A stretch of DNA of 64,000 nucleotides from assembly GCF_029269745.1 (NCBI RefSeq), contig NZ_JARJHT010000001.1, forward strand, positions 992,001 through 1,056,000. The letters run 5' to 3'. Of the stretch, positions 1 to 6,850 are shown piece after piece (positions within the stretch are counted from its first letter, which is position 1; every line of letters starts with the position of its first letter). A program made the translations under genes and the position numbers. The notes below the pieces were generated by a model that worked only from the letters and a program-made list of their open reading frames with translations, had not been told where the DNA came from and searched no databases. The stretch is from Polluticoccus soli. Lineage in GTDB: Bacteria > Bacteroidota > Bacteroidia > Chitinophagales > Chitinophagaceae.

Positions 1-38
1 ACGCGGTCACGCATTTCTTTAAGGTTCTCCTGCGTCAT
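1..38 (-). CDS. Partial CDS, probable peptide chain release factor 2 N-terminus
   Basis: An ATG on the minus strand at 38 opens a frame that runs off the left edge. Only 12 codons are visible (MTQENLKEMRDR). A TAnnTTTG box (47-54, minus) ends 8 nt before the ATG, so this is a real start with almost no leader. The short, charged opening with LKEMRDR resembles the first helix of bacteroidal RF2 (PrfB), which normally continues into ALRRYL-like residues. The product name is a guess from this start alone; any protein with a similar helix would fit. Confidence 0.4.
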   Translation of the reverse strand, partial: MTQENLKEMRDR

Positions 39-46
39 AACGGAGG

Positions 47-54
47 CAAAGGTA
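47..54 (-). promoter_or_regulatory. Bacteroidota -7 box for the leftward gene at 38
   Basis: The minus strand reads TACCTTTG, an exact match to TAnnTTTG. It lies 8 nt before the ATG at 38. No convincing TTTG -33 element is seen at the usual distance. Confidence 0.5.
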
Positions 55-71
55 AGGAGTTTGACCCGCTG

Positions 72-593
72 CTACTCTATTTCAATATAGTCGGGCGCAA
101 CAACGTCTACTTCTTTTACTTTGAAGGTAAAGTTGCGTTGCGAGATGTAGCTGAACACAGCTACGATAGCATTGGTAAGGACATATGCCAGCGTAGGATA
201 TAAACCAAACCACTCTACGAAGATCTTCAGGAAGATATAGTTGAGCAGTACACACATGCCTACGAGTAGTGCATAGCGGAAGAGCTGTATCCTGCCCTTG
301 AGGTTTGACTCAGGGAATACCACATACTTGGCCAAAATGAAACCAGCGGGAAAACTGATGCTGAATGACAACAGGAACGCCGATATGTGCGGTGTTATCG
401 TCAGGCCTCCAATTAATATCGCTTGTTCTTCCACAATGTGGTGATAGCACAACCAGTAAAGGAAAATGCCCAACACTGTATTAGTACCACCGCAAGCCAG
501 GTAGCGGAAGGTTTGCAGATTTATCCAGCGCGAAAAAGGCGCATGAAAAAAATCAATAAACGCTAATACGATATTTTTGGCTGAGCTTAGCAT
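72..593 (-). CDS. GtrA-like four-TM membrane protein
   Basis: A 173-residue polytopic protein with four hydrophobic segments, and the GtrA-type pattern of a first segment beginning F-R-Y-L-A-C-G-G followed by a late N-A-x-V-A-V-F-S-Y stretch. GtrA-family proteins are thought to flip or shuttle undecaprenyl-linked sugars for cell-surface glycosylation. I place the start at the internal Met at 593 rather than 605, because a TAATTTTG box (603-610, minus) overlaps the longer start. It is the last gene of a leftward group after the BtrH_N protein, with a 49-bp gap and its own promoter. No glycosyltransferase is adjacent, so its substrate is unknown. Confidence 0.8.
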   Translation of the reverse strand: MLSSAKNIVLAFIDFFHAPFSRWINLQTFRYLACGGTNTVLGIFLYWLCYHHIVEEQAILIGGLTITPHISAFLLSFSISFPAGFILAKYVVFPESNLKGRIQLFRYALLVGMCVLLNYIFLKIFVEWFGLYPTLAYVLTNAIVAVFSYISQRNFTFKVKEVDVVAPDYIEIE

Positions 594-602
594 CAGGAGC
601 CG

Positions 603-610
603 CAAAATTA
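603..610 (-). promoter_or_regulatory. -7 box for the GtrA-like gene
   Basis: The minus strand reads TAATTTTG, an exact TAnnTTTG match. It ends 9 nt before the ATG at 593, which places transcription initiation almost at the start codon. Confidence 0.5.
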
Positions 611-642
611 GTGCTTTTCGGGCAACTAAACGTTAATATACA

Positions 643-1644
643 TTACCATTTAATCTTATCCATGCGCTTAAAGAAATCTTTTTCTTTTTCGCCGCAGATA
701 CGCAACAGTCCGCTCAGCTCATCGTACGATACGAGGTCAGATTGGCGGGCCTTCATGATGCGCGCTGCATGGTAAGCAAAGTTGCGCCAGTCGTCGCCAA
801 TGGCTGTCAGTTCTTCTGAGAAACGCAGCAAGTCGTCGCGCTTCAGCATTTCGCCTGCTTCCTGCAGAAAGGCTGCGTGTAAGAAACGGAAACCGGCTCC
901 ACCGGTACCTATCTCCTCCTGCATCCGGATAACGTTGCCGAGATACAAAGCGGCTTTACGCGGAGGCAGGGTTTGAGGATATTTTTTAATGCGATTGGCC
1001 AGCAGAAAGATCGCGCTATTACCAAACCAGGGCAGCGGCGGACTGAGCATGAACCAGCTGGTCTGCTTAATGCCTGCTTTTATGGCTTTCTCGTAGTCAA
1101 TGTTGGCCGGGGTATTTTTTATGTAATACATAAAACCCCTCGGCTCGGGTGTACCCTTGGCGAAGCGGGCCTTCACCAGGTCGTCGTATTTAATACGCGC
1201 CACATCTTCCAGTATGGGATCGCTTACCAGGTACTCGTCACCCTCTTTACCATAGATCACCGTGTTGTGAGCGTTAAAGTGGAAACGGAAAGCTTCGGGC
1301 ATGAACGGCAGGTAATACACACTGCACAAAATACCTACAGGCCTGCCTTGCGCCAGCACGGCATCGAGCGCCTGCATGGCTTTTTCCGGCGAACGGAACC
1401 GTTCTGTATGCATTTCCACGCCAAGGCGGTTCATCACCCGCTTAAAAATAGCGCCCGGCCAGGTGCGAAATGTAGAACCCGGAGTGCCGTTCACTTTTAC
1501 AAACGGCAGGTGACCGAAAAACATACCTGCGCCTATACCGAAAGCCATCGGCTCGGTGATGTTGATGCCATCGTGGCGGAGCAGGTTGGCGGTAACGCCG
1601 CTTTCGCAGTGTGCGTGCTGGTAGTGCTTGAACTCTGTACCCAT
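643..1644 (-). CDS. BtrH_N-domain protein (putative acyltransferase/peptidase-like fold)
   Basis: A 333-residue soluble protein. The N-terminus carries the BtrH_N signature: H12-C13 followed by LLRHDGINITEPMAFGIG, then H126-N-T-V-x-Y-G and D142-P. The Cys13/His126/Asp142 arrangement fits a papain-like catalytic triad. BtrH of butirosin biosynthesis transfers an acyl side chain from a carrier protein to an aminoglycoside. The C-terminal half (about 190-333) is helical, like the DUF4872-type partner domain of this family. In Bacteroidota such proteins are often found near aryl-polyene/flexirubin genes, but none are present here. It lies 12 bp downstream of the HTH-like gene and is probably co-transcribed with it. 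The substrate is unknown. Confidence 0.75.
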   Translation of the reverse strand: MGTEFKHYQHAHCESGVTANLLRHDGINITEPMAFGIGAGMFFGHLPFVKVNGTPGSTFRTWPGAIFKRVMNRLGVEMHTERFRSPEKAMQALDAVLAQGRPVGILCSVYYLPFMPEAFRFHFNAHNTVIYGKEGDEYLVSDPILEDVARIKYDDLVKARFAKGTPEPRGFMYYIKNTPANIDYEKAIKAGIKQTSWFMLSPPLPWFGNSAIFLLANRIKKYPQTLPPRKAALYLGNVIRMQEEIGTGGAGFRFLHAAFLQEAGEMLKRDDLLRFSEELTAIGDDWRNFAYHAARIMKARQSDLVSYDELSGLLRICGEKEKDFFKRMDKIKW

Positions 1645-1656
1645 GATATATGTAAG

Positions 1657-2061
1657 CTATTTACCGAAACCGGTCAGCTCGTCTACTGTAATGTTGAAAA
1701 TTGTTGCGTATTTCTGAAGCGTTTCGGGTTTGAGCGTTTGGAACACTGAAGGCTTCATATGGCGTTTTACCTGCCACTCCCATTTACCAACGTATTTGGC
1801 CAGCAAAGGTACGTCCATCAGCGTCTTTTGCATAAAGTATGCTAGAGGACTTAGTTCACCGGCTTTAACCTTAGTCTCAGTTTCAGCCAGCTCCTGCTCC
1901 ACTTCATCCCAGGCCTGCTTCATGGCAAAGTTCTCTGCCTCCCAACCTGCCGAATTAACGCCTGTGTATTTACCGTCTTTATCGACGGCATACATCAGCT
2001 TCCGAAGGTTCTCGCCTTCTTTAAAGTTCTTGGGATCCTGCGGTACTTCGTTGATCTTCAT
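1657..2061 (-). CDS. Small protein with XRE-like helix-turn-helix C-terminus
   Basis: A 134-residue protein. Residues 1-60 are polar and unrecognised. The C-terminal 60 residues (SPLAYFMQKTLMDVPLLAKY onward, then LKPETLQKYATIFNITVDEL) have the helix spacing of a Cro/C1-type DNA-binding domain, especially the final L-x-x-Y-A-x-x-F-N-I-T-V-D-E-L helices. It is the first gene of the unit with the BtrH_N gene. Four phased copies of TTGTTGYCG lie 71-140 bp upstream of its start, so an autoregulatory role is plausible. The pairing with a BtrH_N gene is seen; its function is inferred. Confidence 0.65.
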   Translation of the reverse strand: MKINEVPQDPKNFKEGENLRKLMYAVDKDGKYTGVNSAGWEAENFAMKQAWDEVEQELAETETKVKAGELSPLAYFMQKTLMDVPLLAKYVGKWEWQVKRHMKPSVFQTLKPETLQKYATIFNITVDELTGFGK

Positions 2062-2131
2062 GTCGCTCCTCTTTCGCTTGGTGCCCGAAATTACACCCGA
2101 TTTCCTGAAATTCTCTCCGGAAAGGCTGGAT

Positions 2132-2201
2132 TTGTTGCCGATTGTTGCCGTTTTGGGGAGTTAAAAACTAAATCCTCCCTATTTGTTGTCGTTTGTTGTC
2201 G
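2132..2201. promoter_or_regulatory. Four direct TTGTTGYCG sites in two helically phased pairs
   Basis: TTGTTGCCG occurs at 2132-2140 and 2142-2150, and TTGTTGTCG at 2183-2191 and 2193-2201. Within each pair the period is 10 bp; between pairs it is 51 bp, close to five helical turns. The sequence between the pairs contains GGGAG...CTCCC. The block lies upstream of the leftward HTH-like gene. The geometry is that of cooperative protein binding with possible looping. Confidence 0.6.
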
Positions 2202-2251
2202 ATTTCGTGCCAGCATCCTCATCTTCAACTTTATTTTCATTTCTCAACCTT

Positions 2252-2344
2252 ACTTTCTTTTGTCTTGAAACAAAAGAAAGTAACAAAGAAAAATTCAAGG
2301 CTAAGCGAAACGGCTAAAAATTCCGTTCGCTTCGTTGCAACGAA
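2252..2344. repeat. Hairpin-rich intergenic repeat-like element
   Basis: A perfect 12-bp inverted repeat (2252-2263 / 2270-2281, arm ACTTTCTTTTGT) is followed by a bulged hairpin (2303-2313 / 2323-2332) and a 14-bp palindrome TTCGTTGCAACGAA (2331-2344). Similar CTTTCTTTTG...CAAAAGAAAGTAACAAAG sequences recur in many bacterial genomes, from memory; only one copy is present here. Confidence 0.5.
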
Positions 2345-2507
2345 AAAAGCTTACTAGCATCCACTAACATATCCGGACCTTTCTCAAATCAGCTTTACCA
2401 ACCATACCCAACATTTTCGTTGCGGCCACTACGCTCCCGGAATTTTCTTAACGCCTTATTCGCTAAGGCCGGCACTCCGAAATCGTGTCATTCGGACGAG
2501 CCAGTTA

Positions 2508-2567
2508 CAATGTTTACATTCGCTAACATTGTTAGCGGTATTTTTCGAATAGCGAAAACGTTAACAA
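2508..2567 (+). repeat. 60-nt dispersed element, copy 1
   Basis: It aligns without gaps to the reverse complement of 46034-46093, with 49 of 60 positions identical by hand count. Conserved parts are CAATGTTTACA, TAACATTGTTAGCG and AAAACGTTAACAA. CAATGTT and AACATTG form an inverted repeat in both copies. No coding potential is seen. Confidence 0.6.
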
Positions 2568-2639
2568 ACGTTGTACACCTTGCCACAAATTTACAAATAG
2601 CAAATATACAATAATTAATTCAATTTTGGATATACATTT

Positions 2640-3116
2640 CTAGGTGGTCGCTTCCTGCTGCACGAGCTTTTTAATGAGTGCGATCTGGCCCAGGTGGTAA
2701 TGAGCGTGCTCGATAATTCCGGCGAGGTTGCGGTACCAGGTGCCGTATTTCGGGTCGGTGAAATCTTCTCCGAGTATGCTATCAGGTAGTTTTTCGATGA
2801 GCGATGCAAAGTGTTCTGCTTCATCCCAGCATTTGTTTAGAAAATCATCCCATTCGCGCTGTTCACCAAAAGGCGGATGCGTGAATGCATATTTATCGCT
2901 GGCTGTCAGCGGCTGGCCTTCCAGCACTTTGATCACTTCGTGGATGTAATAATTGATATGATAGGTCAGTGTAGCAATAGTATTGAGACCATGCACCTGT
3001 GTAAGTGCCTGCTCGAGCGTTACGCCTGTCAGCTGTTCTTTCAGGTTGGAGACCGTCCAGTTACCACCGAAGTGAACATCGCGCAGGTGTTTGGCTATTT
3101 GTGCTGTTGTGGTCAT
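2640..3116 (-). CDS. DinB-like four-helix protein
   Basis: A 158-residue helical protein. His53 in TYHINYY and His137/His141 in EHAHYHLGQI match the three-histidine metal site of the DinB/YfiT-like putative metalloenzyme superfamily. The length is normal for the family. Relatives include thiol-transferases such as bacillithiol S-transferase and many proteins without known reaction. It is a single leftward gene that diverges from the membrane-protein gene at 3186. The substrate is not deducible. Confidence 0.85.
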   Translation of the reverse strand: MTTTAQIAKHLRDVHFGGNWTVSNLKEQLTGVTLEQALTQVHGLNTIATLTYHINYYIHEVIKVLEGQPLTASDKYAFTHPPFGEQREWDDFLNKCWDEAEHFASLIEKLPDSILGEDFTDPKYGTWYRNLAGIIEHAHYHLGQIALIKKLVQQEATT

Positions 3117-3185
3117 GGCATGTATCTTAGCTTATTGCAACTTCGCACTAATAACTGTATTTTACAACAATACAATGCCTTTTCA

Positions 3186-4256
3186 ATGAAATTATTGGCG
3201 ACAGAGAGAATTGACACGCTGAACTTTTTCCTGATCATTTTATCTGCTGTCATGGCGATTTTCATGCCCTTCGAGCTGTTCCTGTTCAGCTATGCAATTT
3301 TCGGTCCGCTGCACTACCTGACCGAAGTATCATGGTTGCATGACAAGAACTATTTCACGCAGAACAAATACGATTATCTATACCTGGTGGCCATTGCGGG
3401 AGGTATCTCTGTCCTGTTTCTCGACGCCATCTTCAATTTCATGGATATCCCACTGCCCCCGTTCATGGCTTCTACGCTTACGTGGGTGGGCATCTTATTG
3501 GCTATCCTGTTTGTTAGTGTAAAAAAGCTGGCCTATCGCATAGTCGGCATTATCGGTATACTGATACTTGCGAAAGCCTCACTAAGCCAGACAATGACAG
3601 TGTATCTGAGTGTGTTTCTGCCAACGCTGATACATGTTTATGTTTTCACCGGCTTATTCATGCTATACGGGGCACTGAAATCTAAAAGCCGCATGGGCCT
3701 GGTGAGTGTGGCACTATTTGCATTTTGTCCGTTCATACTCCTGAACCTGTTTCCCAACTTCAGCTTCTATGATGCTACCGACTATGCCAAACGGGCTTAT
3801 ATAGGCTCGGACGGGAAAGCTGGCTTTATGAGCATGAGTATACAGACCATCCATTTGCTGTTTGGCACAACGGTAACTGCCACAACCGAGCAGGAGGCGA
3901 ACCAGATGTGGCTCAACCACATCTTCCATTCAGCAAACGGCATCGTAGTGGCACGGCTGGTGGCCTTTGCTTACACTTATCATTATCTCAACTGGTTCTC
4001 AAAAACCAAGGTAATACAATGGCACAAAGTACCCAGGCTGCGTTTTGGCATCGTGATCATTGCCTGGCTATTGAGCGTAGCACTGTATGCTATCAACTTT
4101 ACCATGGGGCTGACCTGGCTGTTCTTCCTCAGTATGGTACATGTACTGCTGGAGCTACCGTTGAATGCTGTTTCCGTAATGGGTATATATTCGATACTGA
4201 AGCAGCGGGTGCTCGGTAAAAAGGAGGAAGTTGAGGTGAAGGTGGTAAAAGGGTAA
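3186..4256 (+). CDS. Unidentified polytopic membrane protein with conserved-looking histidines
   Basis: A 356-residue protein with about nine hydrophobic segments. The frame is open from 2877, but the upstream part is antisense to the DinB-like gene. The ATG at 3186 (MKLLATERIDTLNFF) begins just before the first membrane segment; 3117 is a less likely alternative. Histidines recur at segment ends: LHYLTEVSWLHDK, LIHVYVF, NHIFHSANG, TYHYLNWF, QWHK and MVHVLLELPLN. This resembles the His-rich layout of membrane oxygenases or desaturases, but I do not recognise the family. A hairpin terminator follows. Its position upstream of a protease pair gives no functional hint. Confidence 0.75.
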   Translation: MKLLATERIDTLNFFLIILSAVMAIFMPFELFLFSYAIFGPLHYLTEVSWLHDKNYFTQNKYDYLYLVAIAGGISVLFLDAIFNFMDIPLPPFMASTLTWVGILLAILFVSVKKLAYRIVGIIGILILAKASLSQTMTVYLSVFLPTLIHVYVFTGLFMLYGALKSKSRMGLVSVALFAFCPFILLNLFPNFSFYDATDYAKRAYIGSDGKAGFMSMSIQTIHLLFGTTVTATTEQEANQMWLNHIFHSANGIVVARLVAFAYTYHYLNWFSKTKVIQWHKVPRLRFGIVIIAWLLSVALYAINFTMGLTWLFFLSMVHVLLELPLNAVSVMGIYSILKQRVLGKKEEVEVKVVKG

Positions 4257-4277
4257 AACTTCAATTCTCTTAATAAG

Positions 4278-4310
4278 CGAAAGGCTGCTTGATGCAGCCT
4301 TTCGTCTTCA
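4278..4310 (+). terminator. Hairpin terminator after the polytopic membrane protein
   Basis: An 11-bp stem, 4278-4288 with 4294-4304 (CGAAAGGCTGC), with a 5-nt loop and a short T-rich tail. It lies 21 bp past the stop at 4256. Confidence 0.6.
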
Positions 4311-4352
4311 AATATCAAAGGCAAATTACCGGCAACTTTGCCATCGGCTCGA

Positions 4353-4613
4353 CTACCCTGCCTTTAGCTTGCCTTCCAGTTCTTCAATGATCTTTTTTAG
4401 GCGGCCTTTTGTCTGTGTGGCGTCTACATAAAATGCCTCACCATCGTTGACGGTAATGCTGTAATACAATTCATCTCTCACCCTCTTATCTTCAACAGGG
4501 GCAAGTGCCTTTAGCTGTTCGATAACCTCTTTTTCATCGACATCATAGCTACCTGACGCCTGTAGTGTTTTGCCTAACAAACCACCCGACCGTTTCAACT
4601 GCAATTTTACCAT
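4353..4613 (-). CDS. Emfourin-type protealysin inhibitor
   Basis: An 86-residue acidic/basic protein with no signal peptide. The opening KLQLKRSGGLLG, central YYSITVNDG and terminal helix match the small protein inhibitor emfourin, which is encoded beside protealysin-like M4 peptidases and blocks them as a slow tight-binding inhibitor. It starts 8 bp after the M4 peptidase stop on the same strand, so the two form an operon of enzyme and inhibitor. The assignment rests on size, motif and neighbour together. Confidence 0.85.
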   Translation of the reverse strand: MVKLQLKRSGGLLGKTLQASGSYDVDEKEVIEQLKALAPVEDKRVRDELYYSITVNDGEAFYVDATQTKGRLKKIIEELEGKLKAG

Positions 4614-4621
4614 GCCTAAAT

Positions 4622-5689
4622 TTACACTTTCGCGGCCTTCCAGCCAGCTATGACGCCTTTATGCACCTTGCTGTTTTTGCCAAACAACTGGTGAGCATGT
4701 GATATGGTAGCTTTTTTAGCCGCTTTAAAATCGGAGTCAGCGCTAAGAGATTGGGTAAGCGCCGCATACCATACCTTACCGATGGTTTCCCAGGCATACC
4801 CGCCAATTTCTTTGGCCGCCATGCAAAATGCATAGTTGGGGATCCCAGAGTTATAATGCACACCGCCCCAGTCTCCATCCTTGGTATTGGGCAATACAAC
4901 AAAATCTTTCATTGTAGCCGGTTGCGGGTCATCGCCCCATTGCGGGTGGTTTGTAAAAGCTGTGCCGGGTGATGCCATGCTTCTCAAGGAGTACTGCTTG
5001 CCGAGCATGATATTCTCACCTATCAGCCAGTTGCTCTGGTTCACGTCCTCGTTCATGGCATATTGCTTTATCATGATGCCAAAAACATCTGAAAACGATT
5101 CGTTGAGCGCGCCGGGCTGGTTCTCATAGTCGAAGTTGGCAGCATATTCGGTTACACCGTGAGCCAGTTCGTGTGCTATTATATCAATATCATTCGTAAA
5201 ACTGTCGAACGTAATCTTGTCGCCATCTCCGTACACCATCTGGCGGCCGTTCCACAGTGCATTGTTATACTTCTTGCCGTAATGAATTGAATTGACCAGC
5301 GGCATCCCGGCATCGTCAATACTGTTCCGTTTAAAAATATCGTAGTAGAAATCCCAGGTGGCCTTTACGCCTTTCAACACATTCCTGGCTTCTTTATCTT
5401 TCTTTATCTGCGCACTGGTCATGAGCTTGCCTGGCAGGCTATACCCTTTACTAACCGTGTGTATTTGAATCACGGCTTTCGGCTTTGGCGCCGCAGCTTT
5501 CTTCACGGCCAAAACAGTTCTTTCAGTGGCCGCAAGTGTAGAAAAGAATTTCCGGTCGCTCCGAAGGCGGAAGTCGCGGAGTTCATTGTTCAGCGCATCT
5601 TCCAGTTTAAGTTTTTCACTCTCCTTCATCTTTTCAGCGATGTAGGGCGGCAAAATGCACCGGATCGGATTGCGATGGTTTTTACACAT
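4622..5689 (-). CDS. Protealysin-like M4 metalloprotease
   Basis: A 355-residue zinc peptidase of the thermolysin family. The zinc motif HELAH is at 173-177, the third ligand E197 lies in NESFSD, and the catalytic His278 lies in VHYNSG. The N-terminus has no export signal; it begins with a short propeptide (CKNHRNPIRC then ILPP) typical of protealysins rather than the long FTP/PepSY propeptide of secreted thermolysins. That predicts an intracellular or non-classically exported enzyme. The emfourin-like inhibitor gene follows at 8 bp. Family members are implicated in bacterial invasion and self-protection, but the role here is unknown. Confidence 0.92.
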   Translation of the reverse strand: MCKNHRNPIRCILPPYIAEKMKESEKLKLEDALNNELRDFRLRSDRKFFSTLAATERTVLAVKKAAAPKPKAVIQIHTVSKGYSLPGKLMTSAQIKKDKEARNVLKGVKATWDFYYDIFKRNSIDDAGMPLVNSIHYGKKYNNALWNGRQMVYGDGDKITFDSFTNDIDIIAHELAHGVTEYAANFDYENQPGALNESFSDVFGIMIKQYAMNEDVNQSNWLIGENIMLGKQYSLRSMASPGTAFTNHPQWGDDPQPATMKDFVVLPNTKDGDWGGVHYNSGIPNYAFCMAAKEIGGYAWETIGKVWYAALTQSLSADSDFKAAKKATISHAHQLFGKNSKVHKGVIAGWKAAKV

Positions 5690-5782
5690 GGTTCATGGTT
5701 TTAAGTGGTAACAGATATGTTTCTCAGTATCCCGAAAACCAATATAATAAAACCTGAAGTGTTTTTATAACACGCCGCGTAA

Positions 5783-6850
5783 TTAGCTTGTATACAATAC
5801 CTCCCGAATTCTAATCAATGTCTCATTGGCCTGCACTTCATCAGGAACTTCTGGCAGATCGCTTTTGGCAAAGAGCCCAGATATGGTTTGCACGCGTTCT
5901 TCCGCCATTGCTACAAGGTCATCGTATAAGAAATGACCATTACGTACTTTCATAAGAAATTCACGGTCGGGACGACGCACATTGATCTTGTTTTCAGTGG
6001 CGATCTCGGCAGCCATATGCAGCAACCTGAATGTGTGCATCATATTTTTGGCATCGTAGTTTTTACCATGAGCCAGGGTATTTTGAAACCGTACATTGTT
6101 TCGTTTGCCCACCCAATCCCAATACTCGCGATAGTCTTTACAATAGGCTGAATAGCCATCTTTATTGAATGAGATCAGGGCTTTGGGCTCCAGCTTTTCT
6201 TCTATAGAGCTCAGCCGTACGTCGTTAGCATCTTCTCCGGAATAGATACCGGCAAATCCGCGACCGAAAACCTGGCTATTGTGAAACAACGCATAGACAT
6301 CCCGTGCATGAGGAACTCTGACAAGTCCGCAGTCTTCCTGCTTATATCCCTGCTGATCGAGCCATGCCTGTAAAGGCAAAGCGTGATAACCATTGATGAT
6401 GTAACAAAAATCAATGACCGTTTTCCGCTTCTCGTCTACCGGGTTAAATATTTTTTTATTGAGGCCTTTGGCTTTTTTTATCTGTGTTTGCGCATAACCC
6501 GCAAAGCTGTGCTGACATAATCTGGAAAGAAAAAGTTCCGGCTTCACCAGATTTAGTACATCGTGTTTGTATAAGATGCAATCTGCGGGACTATTCAGCA
6601 ACTCCAATATGTTCGGATTGTTGCGAACTAACATTTCTATAAAACGTTTCAACTCGTAATAGACTATATCATTGGTACTGTTAGCCACCTGCTCGGTGTA
6701 ATACAGGCTATAGTAGTCATTCTTGTCTAAATAGAAAACGCCTTTAATATCTGTATCCGACTGCGGAGTATCTAATCCATACGCTTTGCTACCGCTGATG
6801 CATCTCAACAACTGCAGTCGTTCATTTCCGTGTATGTCCTCAAATTTCAT
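5783..6850 (-). CDS. RlaP-type nucleotidyltransferase (second of tandem)
   Basis: A 355-residue protein of the DNA polymerase beta-like nucleotidyltransferase fold (DUF2204/RlaP, YcgL-like). The signature GS at 20-21 and D32-T-D34 are the catalytic GS...DxD of the fold. The long helical C-terminal part (about 130-340) is typical of the RlaP group, which is named for its association with RNA ligases and is thought to act in RNA repair. Its ATG overlaps the end of the upstream paralogue by 11 bp, so translation is coupled. No RNA ligase, RtcB or kinase-phosphatase is in the window. Confidence 0.82.
   Translation of the reverse strand: MKFEDIHGNERLQLLRCISGSKAYGLDTPQSDTDIKGVFYLDKNDYYSLYYTEQVANSTNDIVYYELKRFIEMLVRNNPNILELLNSPADCILYKHDVLNLVKPELFLSRLCQHSFAGYAQTQIKKAKGLNKKIFNPVDEKRKTVIDFCYIINGYHALPLQAWLDQQGYKQEDCGLVRVPHARDVYALFHNSQVFGRGFAGIYSGEDANDVRLSSIEEKLEPKALISFNKDGYSAYCKDYREYWDWVGKRNNVRFQNTLAHGKNYDAKNMMHTFRLLHMAAEIATENKINVRRPDREFLMKVRNGHFLYDDLVAMAEERVQTISGLFAKSDLPEVPDEVQANETLIRIREVLYTS

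Larger units (their letters stand above)
2062..2639. other. Gene-free island, 578 bp, with operators and repeats
   Basis: No ORF here has convincing coding character. The stretch holds four TTGTTGYCG sites (2132-2201), a hairpin-rich segment (2252-2344), a dyad CGCTAACA-T-TGTTAGCG (2521-2537) inside a 60-nt element (2508-2567) that recurs at 46034-46093, and an AT-rich tail from about 2580. The only longer frame (2420-2614) has no family resemblance and is left out. Confidence 0.6.

Noticed and set aside
973-1749. 258-codon plus-strand open frame
   Set aside because: It is antisense to the BtrH_N gene, has no family resemblance and no promoter, and crosses the gene border.
2420-2614. 64-codon open frame in the gene-free island
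   Set aside because: It covers the 60-nt repeat and palindromes; composition is that of non-coding sequence and no homologue comes to mind.
4622-5689. M4 peptidase as a secreted thermolysin
   Set aside because: No signal peptide and a short protealysin-type propeptide; the neighbour is an emfourin-type inhibitor.
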